From assembly GCF_900115785.1 (NCBI RefSeq), contig NZ_FOYS01000001.1, forward strand, positions 610,769 through 674,768: a DNA stretch of 64,000 nucleotides, written 5' to 3'. Numbering within the stretch: position 1 is the stretch's first letter; the number at the start of each line of letters is the position of its first letter. The stretch comes from Halogeometricum limi. Its GTDB lineage: Archaea; Halobacteriota; Halobacteria; Halobacteriales; Haloferacaceae. Below the pieces are notes generated by a model. It was not told the origin of the DNA, made no database searches, and saw only the letters and a list, made by a program, of their open reading frames with translations. Position numbers and translations under genes: made by a program. Positions 14,949 to 24,109 of the stretch are shown one piece after another.

Positions 14949-17168
14949 TTAGTCTACTCGTCGGAGTTCGACCACGAACGTCGCTCCGTCCGCCGCGTCT
15001 TCGACGCGTACGTGTCCGCCGTAGGCGTCCACGAGCGTTCCCACGAGGTAGAGGCCGATACCGGTGCCGTGGCTGTTCAACCCCTTCTCGCCCTTCCCGA
15101 AGATGGTCTCACGCTGTGTCTCGGGGATTCCGGGTCCGTCGTCGGCGACGCGAACCGAGACGGTCTCGGCGTCGTGTTCGACGGAGACCCTGACGGTCGG
15201 ACTGTCGCCGTCGTGGTGCGAGACGGCGTTGTTCAGCAGGTTTCGGAACACCGACCCGAGGAGCGGGTTCGCGGCGACGCGCACCGACGGTACCGGTCCG
15301 AGTTCGATGGTGGCGTTCGGGAACGTCTCGCGTCGGGTCGTCACCTCACGTCGGAGGACGGCCTCCAGCGCGGTCGGTTCGACGTCCGCCGTGCCGTCGC
15401 CGGCGATGGTTTCGACGGCGTCGCGGGCCACGTCGGTCAGTTCGAGCGTGTCCCGTCCGTTCGTGAGGATGCGGTCGAGAATCTCCTCGCCCTCCTCGTC
15501 GACGTGGTCTCTCAGGATGTCCGCCCATCCGACGATGACCGACATGTCGTTCCGGATGTCGTGTCTGAGGATGCGGTTGAGCGTCTCCAACTGCGTCGTC
15601 GTCGTCTCTAACTGCTGTTCGCGTGCGACCTGTTCGGTGATGTCTTGGAACGTCCCCCGAAGCGCGACGACCGACCCCGACTCTCGTATCGCTTCGCCCT
15701 GCGCACGGACCCACTGCTGGTTTCCGTTGACCGTCTCGATTCGGAAGCGCTCCTGAAAACCCTCGCCGGTCTCCAGACAGCGTTCGACCCGTTCGCGAAT
15801 CCGCTCTCTGTCCGATTCGACGTAGAACCCGAGTGCCTCCTCGACGGTCGGTTCGTACGATTCGGGCACGCCGTGGAGGCGTTTCGTCTCCTCGGTCCAC
15901 CGGAGTTCGTTCGTCGTCGCGTCGAGTTCCCACCCGCCGATGGACGCGATTCGCTGGACGCGCCGGAGGGCGTCGCGGCCCCGTTCGAGTTCCGCCTCGC
16001 GTCGCCGGTGTCCCGTGTCGTCGTGATACACCCACAGACTCCCTCGCCCCTCCGGAAGCGATAGGGGGGTGTGACTCCGGACCAGCGTCTCGTTGCACAC
16101 CGTCGTCACCGTCGTTCCCTCGTGGAGTCCGCCGTCGGCGACGATTCGTTCGGTCTCTTCGGCGAACGCCGTCGCGTCCGACACTCGTTCGTGCAGTCGC
16201 TCCGCCACCTGGTCGTACGGTCGGCCGTGGAGTTCGTCGCCGCTCGAATCGAGCCCGAACAGGTCGCAGAGACGGTCGTTCGCGGCCAGAACGGTCCGCG
16301 ACTCGTCCTCCACGAGGACGCCGACGGGGAGCGAGCCCAACAGTCGTTCGAGGAGTTCGTTGGTCCGCCGCAGTTCGCGCTCTCGCCGTCGCCGTTCGGT
16401 GACGTCCTGAAAGATGGAGATGGTTCGCGACGCGTCGAGACGCGTCACGGTCAGGTGGACCGGTCGACCTTCCAGCGTCGAGTGAGTCAGTTCCACCTCG
16501 TCGGTCCAGCGACCCGCCCGTTCGAGTGCTTCGGCGCTCTCGGATTCGATTCGGGCCGCTTCCTCGGGCGCGTGAAGGTCCGTCCACGGCCGTCCGACGA
16601 GTTCGTCGACGCCGTCGAAACCGGTGATGGCCGCCGCGGAGTCGTTCGCGTAGACGTGGACGCCGTCCTCGCTGATGACGACTCCGGCGTCGACGGCGTC
16701 TACCGCCCGTTTGAACGCGACCAACTCCCCGTCGTCCCCGCCCGTGGCGTCGTCCGCGCCGTCGCTCTCGCCGACGGCCGCGTCTGCCGCACCGGTGACC
16801 ACCGCGTCGAGGCGGCGTTCGAGTCTCGCCGCCTCGGTTTCGACCGTGGCCGTCGTGTCCGCGTCGACGTAGTCCGCCGCACCGGCGCGAAGCGCGTCGC
16901 GCGCCGTCGTCTCGTCGCCGACGGCCGTGTAGAGGACGACGGGAAGCGTCGGCGACGACGCTCGCACCGCCGCGACGAGTTCGACGCCGTCACCCTCGCT
17001 CAGCGCGTAGTTACTGACGACGCAGTCGTACTCGTCGTACCGTTCGTCGGCGGACCACGACGCCGTCTCCGTCACGTCGAACCCGTCGGTGAAAGCCGTA
17101 AACGAGTCCGAGGAGACGGCCGTCGGGTCGTCGCCCTCGACGAACAACACTCGCGCGGCTGTATCCAT
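14949..17168 (-). CDS. PAS-rich histidine kinase with a degenerate receiver domain
   Basis: This soluble kinase has 739 residues from the ATG at 17168; a longer in-frame start at 17204 is less likely. Residues 5-125 have the receiver fold, but the phospho-acceptor is N53 (CVVSNYALS), the acidic pair reads EGDD and the usual lysine is replaced (LYTAVGD), so it cannot work as a normal phospho-acceptor. Three PAS/PAC domains follow (about 148-262, 270-388, 405-518). The phospho-acceptor helix has H536 in LRHDIRNDMSV, then an HATPase domain with LLNNAVSHH and DDGPGIP (677-682). Its likely partner is the HxlR-receiver-HalX regulator downstream on the same strand. Confidence 0.92.
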   Translation of the reverse strand: MDTAARVLFVEGDDPTAVSSDSFTAFTDGFDVTETASWSADERYDEYDCVVSNYALSEGDGVELVAAVRASSPTLPVVLYTAVGDETTARDALRAGAADYVDADTTATVETEAARLERRLDAVVTGAADAAVGESDGADDATGGDDGELVAFKRAVDAVDAGVVISEDGVHVYANDSAAAITGFDGVDELVGRPWTDLHAPEEAARIESESAEALERAGRWTDEVELTHSTLEGRPVHLTVTRLDASRTISIFQDVTERRRRERELRRTNELLERLLGSLPVGVLVEDESRTVLAANDRLCDLFGLDSSGDELHGRPYDQVAERLHERVSDATAFAEETERIVADGGLHEGTTVTTVCNETLVRSHTPLSLPEGRGSLWVYHDDTGHRRREAELERGRDALRRVQRIASIGGWELDATTNELRWTEETKRLHGVPESYEPTVEEALGFYVESDRERIRERVERCLETGEGFQERFRIETVNGNQQWVRAQGEAIRESGSVVALRGTFQDITEQVAREQQLETTTTQLETLNRILRHDIRNDMSVIVGWADILRDHVDEEGEEILDRILTNGRDTLELTDVARDAVETIAGDGTADVEPTALEAVLRREVTTRRETFPNATIELGPVPSVRVAANPLLGSVFRNLLNNAVSHHDGDSPTVRVSVEHDAETVSVRVADDGPGIPETQRETIFGKGEKGLNSHGTGIGLYLVGTLVDAYGGHVRVEDAADGATFVVELRRVD

Positions 17169-17267
17169 ACGTTCCAGAAGACGATACACTACAAAAATCC
17201 TCACACCGACTCCGGTGGGAAAAATATCTGCGAGCCGAACGTACGGTCTCGAACCGCGGCGAAACTC

Positions 17268-17696
17268 TTAGCTGTCTGTTGTGAACGCGGTGAAGTCGTC
17301 GACGGGCATGACGGAGTAATCCACGCTGAGGGTGTCTTTCGTCGCGCGAATCTTCCCGACGAACGTCGAGATGTCTTCTAGCTCGCCTTCGAGGACGAAC
17401 AGTTCCATGCAGTAGTGTTCGCCGACGTGACTGTGGAAGTTCGAGGCGACGAACCCCTCGTACTCGTGCCGGAGTTTCATCATCCGCTCTTCGACGCTCG
17501 TCGTCTCGTAGTCGAAGATGACGGTGACGACGGCCATCAGTTTCCGCTCTTCGAGACGTTTGTCCTCGAACTCTCCGAGGAGGTTTCGCGCCGCCTCGCG
17601 GACGACTTCGCTCCGACCGGTGTAGCCGTGTTCGCTGGCGAACTTGTCGATACGCGCCAACAGTTCTTCGGGCATAGAGACGCTGACGACGGTCAT
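17268..17696 (-). CDS. nikR: NikR-family nickel-responsive transcription regulator
   Basis: The 142-residue protein has an N-terminal ribbon-helix-helix ([19 protein letters not shown], then [14 protein letters not shown]) and a C-terminal ACT-like metal domain. All four nickel ligands of E. coli NikR have counterparts with the same spacing: H77, H88, H90 and C96 (HEYEG, then [11 protein letters not shown]). It should bind Ni2+ and repress nickel uptake genes, but no nickel transporter lies nearby in this window. The promoter is leaderless, with a TATA element at 17716-17727. Confidence 0.92.
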   Translation of the reverse strand: MTVVSVSMPEELLARIDKFASEHGYTGRSEVVREAARNLLGEFEDKRLEERKLMAVVTVIFDYETTSVEERMMKLRHEYEGFVASNFHSHVGEHYCMELFVLEGELEDISTFVGKIRATKDTLSVDYSVMPVDDFTAFTTDS

Positions 17697-17715
17697 GTAT
17701 TAACTGAGCACCGAC

Positions 17716-17727
17716 GATATAATAAAT
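17716..17727 (-). promoter_or_regulatory. TATA element of nikR (leaderless)
   Basis: ATTTATTATATC on the minus strand is centred about 26 bases before the ATG at 17696, the usual spacing for a leaderless haloarchaeal transcript. Flanking GTATT (17697-17701) and AATAC (17725-17729) could form a NikR-type dyad; this is weak. Confidence 0.6.
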
Positions 17728-17780
17728 ACTGTTATCAGAGCCCGCTCGGGGGCTGCATCGGACACGCGGTGTCCTCGGTG

Positions 17781-18467
17781 TCAGTCTCGAACGTACGTCT
17801 CACGGACGGTGTTCGCCAGCATCCCGTCGCGGTCGAAGACGATGTAGACGACGAGAAACGGTTCGTCGAGCGGACGCATCACGAACACGGCCCGCGGTTG
17901 CTCCGTCTCCGGCGGCACGTCGATTCGGTCGCTCTCGCCCACGTCGACTCGGCGAACGAGGGGTTCTAACGGCGTCACGCCGTCGCGGAACTCCTCGAAC
18001 AGGTCGCGCGCTCCCGACTGCTTCGCGAAGACGTACAGCGCGCCGTTCGGGTCGCCGTCGGTGCCGCGGGTGACGCGGGCGTTCATCCCCTCGTTCTCCG
18101 CCTCGGCGACCATCCACGCGTTCTTGGTCGCCTCGAAGACGCCCGTCACGCCGTCGGCGAAGGTGAACGTCGTCCCGGCGACGACGTCGACGCGGGTGAA
18201 CCGCGGGTCACCGTCGTGCCACGTCAGGTCCGCGTCGACGACGTTGCCCGGTTCGAGGGCGTCGATGGTCGCCGCGAGGTCCCCGTCGTAGCCGGTCGAA
18301 TCGACGTAGGTGGGTGCGAACGCCTCGTCCGCGTCGGCGTCAGTGTCGGCATCGGCGGTGGCGCCCGCCGCCGTCTCGTCCGTCTCGTCGAGTTCGACCA
18401 ACAGGAGTTCGTCGGGGTCGCGCGGTCGCCCGAGCACGCGATACCGACCGTCCGTGGTCAGATTCAT
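17781..18467 (-). CDS. Conserved haloarchaeal protein (DUF6663-like)
   Basis: The acidic, soluble 228-residue protein has no signal or membrane segment. An N-terminal beta region (GRYRVLGRPRDPDELLLVEL) is followed by an Asp/Ala-rich linker (about 33-48) and a second conserved part (LEPGNVVDADLTWHDGDPRF, ATKNAWMVAEAENEGMNARV). I recognise it as a haloarchaeal conserved protein of unknown function; the DUF number is from memory. It is co-directional with the NhaC gene upstream (49 bases). Confidence 0.7.
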   Translation of the reverse strand: MNLTTDGRYRVLGRPRDPDELLLVELDETDETAAGATADADTDADADEAFAPTYVDSTGYDGDLAATIDALEPGNVVDADLTWHDGDPRFTRVDVVAGTTFTFADGVTGVFEATKNAWMVAEAENEGMNARVTRGTDGDPNGALYVFAKQSGARDLFEEFRDGVTPLEPLVRRVDVGESDRIDVPPETEQPRAVFVMRPLDEPFLVVYIVFDRDGMLANTVRETYVRD

Positions 18468-18515
18468 ACGCTCCGTTTCGCGCGAGCGGAAAAAAGCCGG
18501 GCGGTTCGTCCGTCG

Positions 18516-19994
18516 TCAGTCGTCGGCGAGCGACTTCACCGCGTCCTTGACGCCCGCCGTCGTCTCTTCGGACTGTTTCGTGATTCGCCACCCGGTGAAG
18601 CCCATGAGGAGGAGGATTGCGGGCGAGACGAAGCCGAAGAAGTAGTACGGCGCGTACTCCAGCGTCGGGACGCCCAGCACCGTCGCCATGTAGACGCCGC
18701 CGGCGTTCCACGGGACGAGTGCGCTCGTCGTCGTCCCGGCGGCTTCGACCGCTCTGGAGAGGTTCCTGCTGTCGAGTTCGAAGTCGTCGTAGAGGCCGCG
18801 AAGGCTCATCCCGGGGACGACGATACTCATGTACTGTTCGGCCGCGAGAACGTTCATCCCGAACGCCGACACGGCCGTCCCGGCGGTGAGACTCCCGACG
18901 CTGTCGAGCGACTGGCCGATGCGGTGGGCGACGACCGCCAGCACCCCGGTCCGTTCGAGGATGCCCCCGAGTGCGAGGGCGGCGACGACGACGGTGATGG
19001 TCCACGCCGACCCCACGAGGCCGCCCGAACTGAGCAGGCCGTTCACGAGTTCGACGCCCGTCTCGGCCGTCGTCCCCGACTGGGCCACCTCCAGCGCGGC
19101 GACGACGCCCTCCACCGAGAGCGGACCCTGCACGAGAATCTGCGTCGCCACGCCCGCGAACACGCCCGAGGTGATGGCGGGCAGTGCGGGGTAGCCGCGG
19201 AGCGCGAGCGCGAACGTCAACGCGAGGGGGGCGAACGTCAGCGGCGAGACGGTGTACGCGCCCGAGATGGCCGACTGAATCTCGGCGACGCGACCCGGCG
19301 GAATCGACCCGGTCGCGGTGAGGCCGAGGTAGGTGTACAGTCCGAGCGAGAGCACCATCGCCAGCGTCGTCCCGACGCGCATCGTCCGGACGTGGGTCAT
19401 CAGGTCGGTGTTCGTCACCGCCGCCGCGAGGTTCGTCGTGTCCGAGAGCGGCGATATCTTGTCGCCGGCGTACGACCCCGTCAGAACCGCACCGGCGGTC
19501 ATCGGTTCGGGGATACCCAACCCCGCGCCGATGCCGATGAAGGCGACGCCGAGCGTTCCGGCCGTCGTCCACGACGACCCGATGGCGAACGCGACGAGAA
19601 GGGCGAGAACCACCGCGACGGGGAGGAAGATGGTCGGCGAGAGCAGTTCGAGGCCGTAGTAGATGAGCGAGGGGATGGTCCCGGCACCCGTCCACGTCGA
19701 GATGAGCATGTAGATGACGAAGATGATGAGTATCGCCTGCATACCCATCCGCAACCCGTCCACGATTCCCTCGTACATCCGCTCCCACGAGACGCCGTAC
19801 CAGTAGCGCCCAACGAGTCCGGTGAACGCGATACCGAACAACAGGGGTATCTGCGGGTCGAGGCCCAACGCGATGGCCCCGACGCTGAGGAAGACGAGCA
19901 TCCCGACGACGGGCACGAGCGCCTGCAGGAGCGACGGACGCTCCGCCTCGGGGATGTCGTCGTACGCGAGCGGTTCGAACGATAGTGTCGCCAT
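18516..19994 (-). CDS. nhaC: NhaC-family Na+/H+ antiporter
   Basis: The 492-residue polytopic membrane protein (about 11-12 helices) has clear NhaC-family signatures: AIGSSWTTAGTLGVAFIGIG, GSYAGDKISPLSDTTNLAAA, and VPWNAGGVYMATVLGVPTLEYAPY. It exchanges Na+ for H+ across the membrane and fits a salt-in halophile. Length is normal and the start at 19994 is well supported by the next helix. It is co-directional with the unknown gene downstream. Confidence 0.93.
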   Translation of the reverse strand: MATLSFEPLAYDDIPEAERPSLLQALVPVVGMLVFLSVGAIALGLDPQIPLLFGIAFTGLVGRYWYGVSWERMYEGIVDGLRMGMQAILIIFVIYMLISTWTGAGTIPSLIYYGLELLSPTIFLPVAVVLALLVAFAIGSSWTTAGTLGVAFIGIGAGLGIPEPMTAGAVLTGSYAGDKISPLSDTTNLAAAVTNTDLMTHVRTMRVGTTLAMVLSLGLYTYLGLTATGSIPPGRVAEIQSAISGAYTVSPLTFAPLALTFALALRGYPALPAITSGVFAGVATQILVQGPLSVEGVVAALEVAQSGTTAETGVELVNGLLSSGGLVGSAWTITVVVAALALGGILERTGVLAVVAHRIGQSLDSVGSLTAGTAVSAFGMNVLAAEQYMSIVVPGMSLRGLYDDFELDSRNLSRAVEAAGTTTSALVPWNAGGVYMATVLGVPTLEYAPYYFFGFVSPAILLLMGFTGWRITKQSEETTAGVKDAVKSLADD

Positions 19995-20052
19995 TGCGGC
20001 GACACGTATGCAACTGCCTCATTTGAATCCGTTGTCCTCGACCACCTTAGAC

Positions 20053-20074
20053 ACCGATTCTCGTGGGAATCGGT
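20053..20074. promoter_or_regulatory. Inverted repeat ACCGATTC-N6-GAATCGGT
   Basis: Perfect 8-base arms (20053-20060, 20067-20074) surround a 6-base loop in the 119-base gap between the NhaC gene start (19994) and the end of the flavoprotein gene (20114). It could be a terminator hairpin of the latter or an operator about 60-80 bases upstream of nhaC. Confidence 0.45.
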
Positions 20075-20113
20075 CACAAATTATCTCCGAGAGAGGTGTC
20101 CGAGACGACCGGC

Positions 20114-21523
20114 TCAGAGTTTCTCGGCCGCCGACCGCAATAGGCCGTCCAGAATCTCCGGCGTCGTCGGGTGATACGCCCTGTCGGGGACGTCTCGCAC
20201 GTCCATCTCGCGTTCGACGACCACCTGCATCGTCTTCGCCATCACGTCGGCGTGGTAGTGGAGTCCCTGATAGCCCAACACCGTCCCGTCGGTGCCGACG
20301 ACGAGCGACGCCCGACCTCTCGGCGTCAGTTTCGTCTTGAACACGCCGTCGCTGGACGCCTCCCGTTCGACGGCGACGTGGTCGATTCCGGCCGCCTCGG
20401 CGGACGCCTTCGAGTGGCCGACGCGGGCGTACGGGTAGACGGCCGCGCCCGAGAAGACGACGTGGTGGTGGACGTTCTCGTACTCCGTGAGCGAGTCGCC
20501 GCGGAGGTCCGCGAGGATGTTGTCGGCGGCGACGTAGCCCTGTTCTTTGGCGACGTGCAGGATGGGTTCTTTCCCGTTCACGTCGCCGACGACGTACACC
20601 CTCTCGTCGTCGCGCGCCTGCATGGTGTCGCGCACCCACTCGTCGCCGTCCCGCGTCTGCGGGTCGATAGCCGTCTCCGCCAGTCCGAGGCCGTCCAGCG
20701 TCGGACGCCGACCCGTGAACAGGAACAGCGACTCCGCCTCGATGGCGTGCTCGCCGTCCGGCCCGTCGACGTGCAGTCGAACGCCGTCGTCCGTCTTCTC
20801 GACGCGCTCCTCGTACGTCTCGGTGACGACGTCGACGTCGAACTCCTCGCGGTACAGCGAGAGCAGGTCGTCGCCGAACGCCGGGTCCGCCTCGTCCAGC
20901 GGTCGTTCGTCGTGTTCGATTACGGTGAGGTCGACGCCCGCCTCGGCGAGGTAGGGGACGAGTTCCAGCCCGACGTAGCCGAACCCCATCACGACGCCCG
21001 AATCCGGCAGTTCGGTCGCGTCCAACACGTCCGCGCTGGTGTCGTAGTCGACGTCGTCGATACCGTCCACGTCGGGGACGTTCGGCGACGACCCGGTGGC
21101 GACAACGACGTAGTCGGCGTCTATCTCTCGTCCGTCGACGACGAGTCGCCGGTCGTCGACGAACCGCGCGCGTTCGTGGAGGAACGTCACGCCGTCGCGT
21201 TCGGCCATGCCGTGCACCGCCGCCCGCCGGTGTGACGCGAAGTTCGAGATGTGCTCGTCCTTCGTCGCGACGACCTGTTCGAGGTCTATCTCCGGCGGGT
21301 CACCGACGAGGCGGTGGTCGTGGCGCATCTGGTATCGGTGCCCGGCGGCCGACAGCACCTCTTTCGAGGGCATACAGCCGCGGAGGATACAGAGGCCGCC
21401 GCCCGGTTCGCCGTCGTCTATCAGCGTGAGGCGAGTTATCTCTGACCCGACGGCGTCGGCGAGTCCTTCGGCGACGGCGACGCCGGCGCTTCCGTACGCG
21501 CCGACGATAGCGACGTGAGTCAT
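20114..21523 (-). CDS. FAD-dependent pyridine nucleotide-disulfide oxidoreductase (dihydrolipoamide dehydrogenase-like)
   Basis: The 469-residue class I flavin disulfide reductase has redox cysteines C45 and C50 in GGLCILRGCMPSK, a variant of GGTCLNVGCIPSK. It has the central NAD-binding segment (VVMGFGYVGLELVPYLAEAG), the FAD motif YVVGDVNG and a C-terminal H451-E456 pair (YHPTTPEIL). The N-terminal FAD fingerprint is unusual (VAIVGAYGSAG instead of GxGxxG). It is related to dihydrolipoamide dehydrogenase and mercuric reductase. No 2-oxoacid dehydrogenase genes lie nearby, so its substrate is open. A lipoate ligase is at 59674. Confidence 0.87.
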   Translation of the reverse strand: MTHVAIVGAYGSAGVAVAEGLADAVGSEITRLTLIDDGEPGGGLCILRGCMPSKEVLSAAGHRYQMRHDHRLVGDPPEIDLEQVVATKDEHISNFASHRRAAVHGMAERDGVTFLHERARFVDDRRLVVDGREIDADYVVVATGSSPNVPDVDGIDDVDYDTSADVLDATELPDSGVVMGFGYVGLELVPYLAEAGVDLTVIEHDERPLDEADPAFGDDLLSLYREEFDVDVVTETYEERVEKTDDGVRLHVDGPDGEHAIEAESLFLFTGRRPTLDGLGLAETAIDPQTRDGDEWVRDTMQARDDERVYVVGDVNGKEPILHVAKEQGYVAADNILADLRGDSLTEYENVHHHVVFSGAAVYPYARVGHSKASAEAAGIDHVAVEREASSDGVFKTKLTPRGRASLVVGTDGTVLGYQGLHYHADVMAKTMQVVVEREMDVRDVPDRAYHPTTPEILDGLLRSAAEKL

Positions 21524-21622
21524 ACCGAAACGGGGGTGCGGGAGAAAATAGTCGTTCGGGTGACTGTGCGCGAGCGACGACCAGCCGTGGGCGTCGCGGG
21601 AGCCTGTGGTCAGATGCGGTGA

Positions 21623-22882
21623 CTACCGGCGGCGCACGGCGACGAGTGCCGCCCCGGCGAGTGCGGCGAGGGCGGCCGTCACGCCGAATCCGGGTGCCGA
21701 CGTACTCGTCTGCGTTCCGGACGTCTCGGACGACGCGTCGGTCTCAGTATCTGTCTCTTCGTCCGTCGCGCTCTCGGCCGTCTCGGCGGAGTCGTCTCCG
21801 TCCGCCGTTTCGGTCGTACCGGTGGTCTCCGCGGACCCGTCCGACTCGGAGGTCATCGTCACGGTCCGCTCGGAGAAGTGGTTGAGGGCGACGTAGACGT
21901 CCGTCGCGGCGTCGGCCTCAGCACTGCTCTCCGTGACCATGTAGGCGGACTGCTCGCCGCCGTTCGCGGCGGTCCGCAGTTCGCTCGCGGACTCGACGTG
22001 GGCGGCCGCCTCGCCGTCGACGCTGACCGCGAGCGAGTCGCCCGCGGCGACGGCCTCGTCGGAGACGCTCGTGAGGACGACGGCACCCTCGCTGACCGAG
22101 CGTTCGACGGTCACCGTGACCGTCTCGTTCGTCCGTTCGGCCACCTCGACGGTTGTGTTTCCGCCGTACTGAACGATTTCGGTCGTCGCATTCGCGCCGC
22201 CCATCACGTACAGTTCGGCCGTCGCGGTTCCGTCGGCGATCAGCTGTTCGGCCTGCTCGTCGCTCTCGGTCCGTTCGTCGCTCTCGCCGTAGGTTCGGAG
22301 GACGAGGCGGCCGTCGTCGCCGACGTGCGCGGACACGTCGCCGTCGTCGTTCCGCGCGACGGAGGCGTTGCCGACGGCGACGAACACGCTCGTCGTGTCG
22401 CCGTTCTCGACGACGACGCGGGCCTCGCCGTCTTCGGAGACGCTCGCGCCGTCGCTGACGTTCGCGCGGAGAGCCTGCGCGCCGTCGTCGCTCGCGAGCA
22501 CGAGGTTGCCGTTCGGCGTGTCGTGCACGCGCATCTCGGCGCCGCTCTCGGTGGTGACCGTCGCACGCGTCTCCGCCGTCGCGGAGACGGAGACGGCGGA
22601 CCCGGCGACGTCCGTCACGGCGGACGCGTCGGCGTCGAGGTCGGCGTCCGCACCGGCGCTCGCTTCGCTCTGGGCCGACCCGGCCGACTCGACGCGGAGC
22701 GAGTCGAACACCGTCGCGCCGCCGACGGTGTAGTTCGTCACGGCGTTCGTCTCGGCGTCGAACGTGACGTGCGTTCCGGCGTACGCGGAGGACTGTGCTG
22801 TCGCGGCCGCGGCGGCACCCGACGCGGGGACTGCCGCGAGCGTGACGAGTATCGCTGCGAACACTGCGGCTGTGCGTTCCAT
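21623..22882 (-). CDS. Surface protein with PGF-CTERM anchor
   Basis: The 419-residue protein (ATG at 22882) has a Sec-type signal peptide (MERTAAVFAAILVTLAAVPASGAAAA), an acidic beta-rich body and a Thr/Glu/Asp-rich stalk (about 365-395). It ends with the sorting signal APGFGVTAALAALAGAALVAVRRR positions (PGF, hydrophobic helix, Arg tail). Archaeosortase A removes such tails and attaches the protein to a lipid. Several N-x-S/T sites suggest glycosylation. The body is not from a family I know; related haloarchaeal proteins are of unknown function. Confidence 0.83.
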   Translation of the reverse strand: MERTAAVFAAILVTLAAVPASGAAAAATAQSSAYAGTHVTFDAETNAVTNYTVGGATVFDSLRVESAGSAQSEASAGADADLDADASAVTDVAGSAVSVSATAETRATVTTESGAEMRVHDTPNGNLVLASDDGAQALRANVSDGASVSEDGEARVVVENGDTTSVFVAVGNASVARNDDGDVSAHVGDDGRLVLRTYGESDERTESDEQAEQLIADGTATAELYVMGGANATTEIVQYGGNTTVEVAERTNETVTVTVERSVSEGAVVLTSVSDEAVAAGDSLAVSVDGEAAAHVESASELRTAANGGEQSAYMVTESSAEADAATDVYVALNHFSERTVTMTSESDGSAETTGTTETADGDDSAETAESATDEETDTETDASSETSGTQTSTSAPGFGVTAALAALAGAALVAVRRR

Positions 22883-22987
22883 CGCGTTCTGTCTCTGAAG
22901 ACAGTCCGGGTAGTGTATCTTTTGGCCGAACGGTACGTTCACTGACGGATATCTATCAAAACGTGACCGTCCCGTCAGCCCACCCGT

Positions 22988-23947
22988 CTACCGCGATATA
23001 CCGCCGGCGTCGTCGCCGACGACGGACGCGACTTCCTCGGGCGTGACGACGGCCAAGTCGCCGTCGATGGTCCGCTTGAGCGACGCCGTCGCGGCACCGT
23101 ACGCCAGCGACTCCGGGACGTTCCCGCCGTCGACTCGCTTCGCGAGGAACCCGCCGACGAACGCGTCGCCCGTGCCGATGGCGTCGTAGGTGTCGGCCGC
23201 GTAGACGCCCTGTTCGTACACCTGCCCGTCCGAGACGGCGAGCGACCCCCTCTCGCTTCGGGTGACGACAACCGTCTCGAAGTCGAAGTCGTCGGCGAGT
23301 CCGCGCGCCACCGTCTCGGGGTCGCCGGTCCGCCCCAGACACGTCGCCGCGTCGCGTTCGGCGGCGACGAGGACGTCGATGTGGGGGAACAGCGCTTCGT
23401 ACCCCGCCTTCGCCTCCTCGGGCGTCCACAGTTTCGAGCGGTAGTTCAGGTCGAACGCCGTCGTCGTGCCGTTCTCTCGTGCGGTCTGCAACAGCGTCGC
23501 CGTCGTCTCCGCCAGCGTCTCCGAGAGCGCGGGGGTGATTCCGCTGGTGTAGAACACCTCGGCGTCGCGGACGGCCGCCTTCGGGAGTTCCTCGGGCGTC
23601 GCCGTCGTAATCGCGGCGTCCGCGCGGTCGTAGATGACGTTGGTCCCGCGCGGGCGGCCGCCGTGTTCGAGGTAGTACGTCCCCAGTCGCGTCTCGTCGG
23701 CGTCGTCCCACGCGATTCCCGTCCGCACCCCGTGGCTCCGGAGTTCGGAGACGAGACGGCGACCCAGCGGCGACTCGGGGAGTTTCGAGAGCCACACCGA
23801 GTTCGCGCCCAGTCGCGCCGCGGCGACGGCGACGTTGCTCTCGGCCCCGCCGGCCTGCACGTCGAGTTCGCGCGTTCGTTCCAGTCGCTCCCCGCGCGGC
23901 GGCGAGAGGCGTAGCATCGTCTCTCCGAAACTCACGATGTCCGTCAT
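22988..23947 (-). CDS. kdgK: 2-keto-3-deoxygluconate kinase (PfkB family)
   Basis: The 319-residue cytosolic sugar kinase starts at the ATG at 23947 ([17 protein letters not shown]). It has the PfkB N-terminal motif [15 protein letters not shown] and the C-terminal signature [15 protein letters not shown] with catalytic D261. It matches archaeal KDG kinases, which phosphorylate 2-keto-3-deoxygluconate in the semi-phosphorylative Entner-Doudoroff pathway used by haloarchaea for glucose. Other PfkB substrates (fructose, ribose) cannot be excluded without alignment. No other pathway gene is adjacent. The only related trace is the dehydratase remnant near 2500. Confidence 0.82.
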   Translation of the reverse strand: MTDIVSFGETMLRLSPPRGERLERTRELDVQAGGAESNVAVAAARLGANSVWLSKLPESPLGRRLVSELRSHGVRTGIAWDDADETRLGTYYLEHGGRPRGTNVIYDRADAAITTATPEELPKAAVRDAEVFYTSGITPALSETLAETTATLLQTARENGTTTAFDLNYRSKLWTPEEAKAGYEALFPHIDVLVAAERDAATCLGRTGDPETVARGLADDFDFETVVVTRSERGSLAVSDGQVYEQGVYAADTYDAIGTGDAFVGGFLAKRVDGGNVPESLAYGAATASLKRTIDGDLAVVTPEEVASVVGDDAGGISR

Positions 23948-24066
23948 AATCTCCCGTTCAGCGACGCGGTACATAAGTCCGTCCGGTCCGGTAGTACTGG
24001 CCTCTCCGCCGACGCGCGGCCGACGGGACGAACCGAGTGCCCACCGACCGACTCCGCGTGCCGTCC

Positions 24067-24109
24067 GCCGACTTACTCCGCGCGTAGTCTGCCGACTTAC
24101 TCCACGCGT
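24067..24109. repeat. 24-base tandem duplication spanning the mutL stop codon
   Basis: GCCGACTTACTCCGCGCGT (24067-24085) and GCCGACTTACTCCACGCGT (24091-24109) differ by one base and lie 24 bases apart. The second copy holds the mutL stop (TTA, 24097-24099, minus strand). A third decayed copy (24046-24060) lacks the TTA. The mutL C-terminal codons and stop have thus been copied downstream. Confidence 0.7.
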
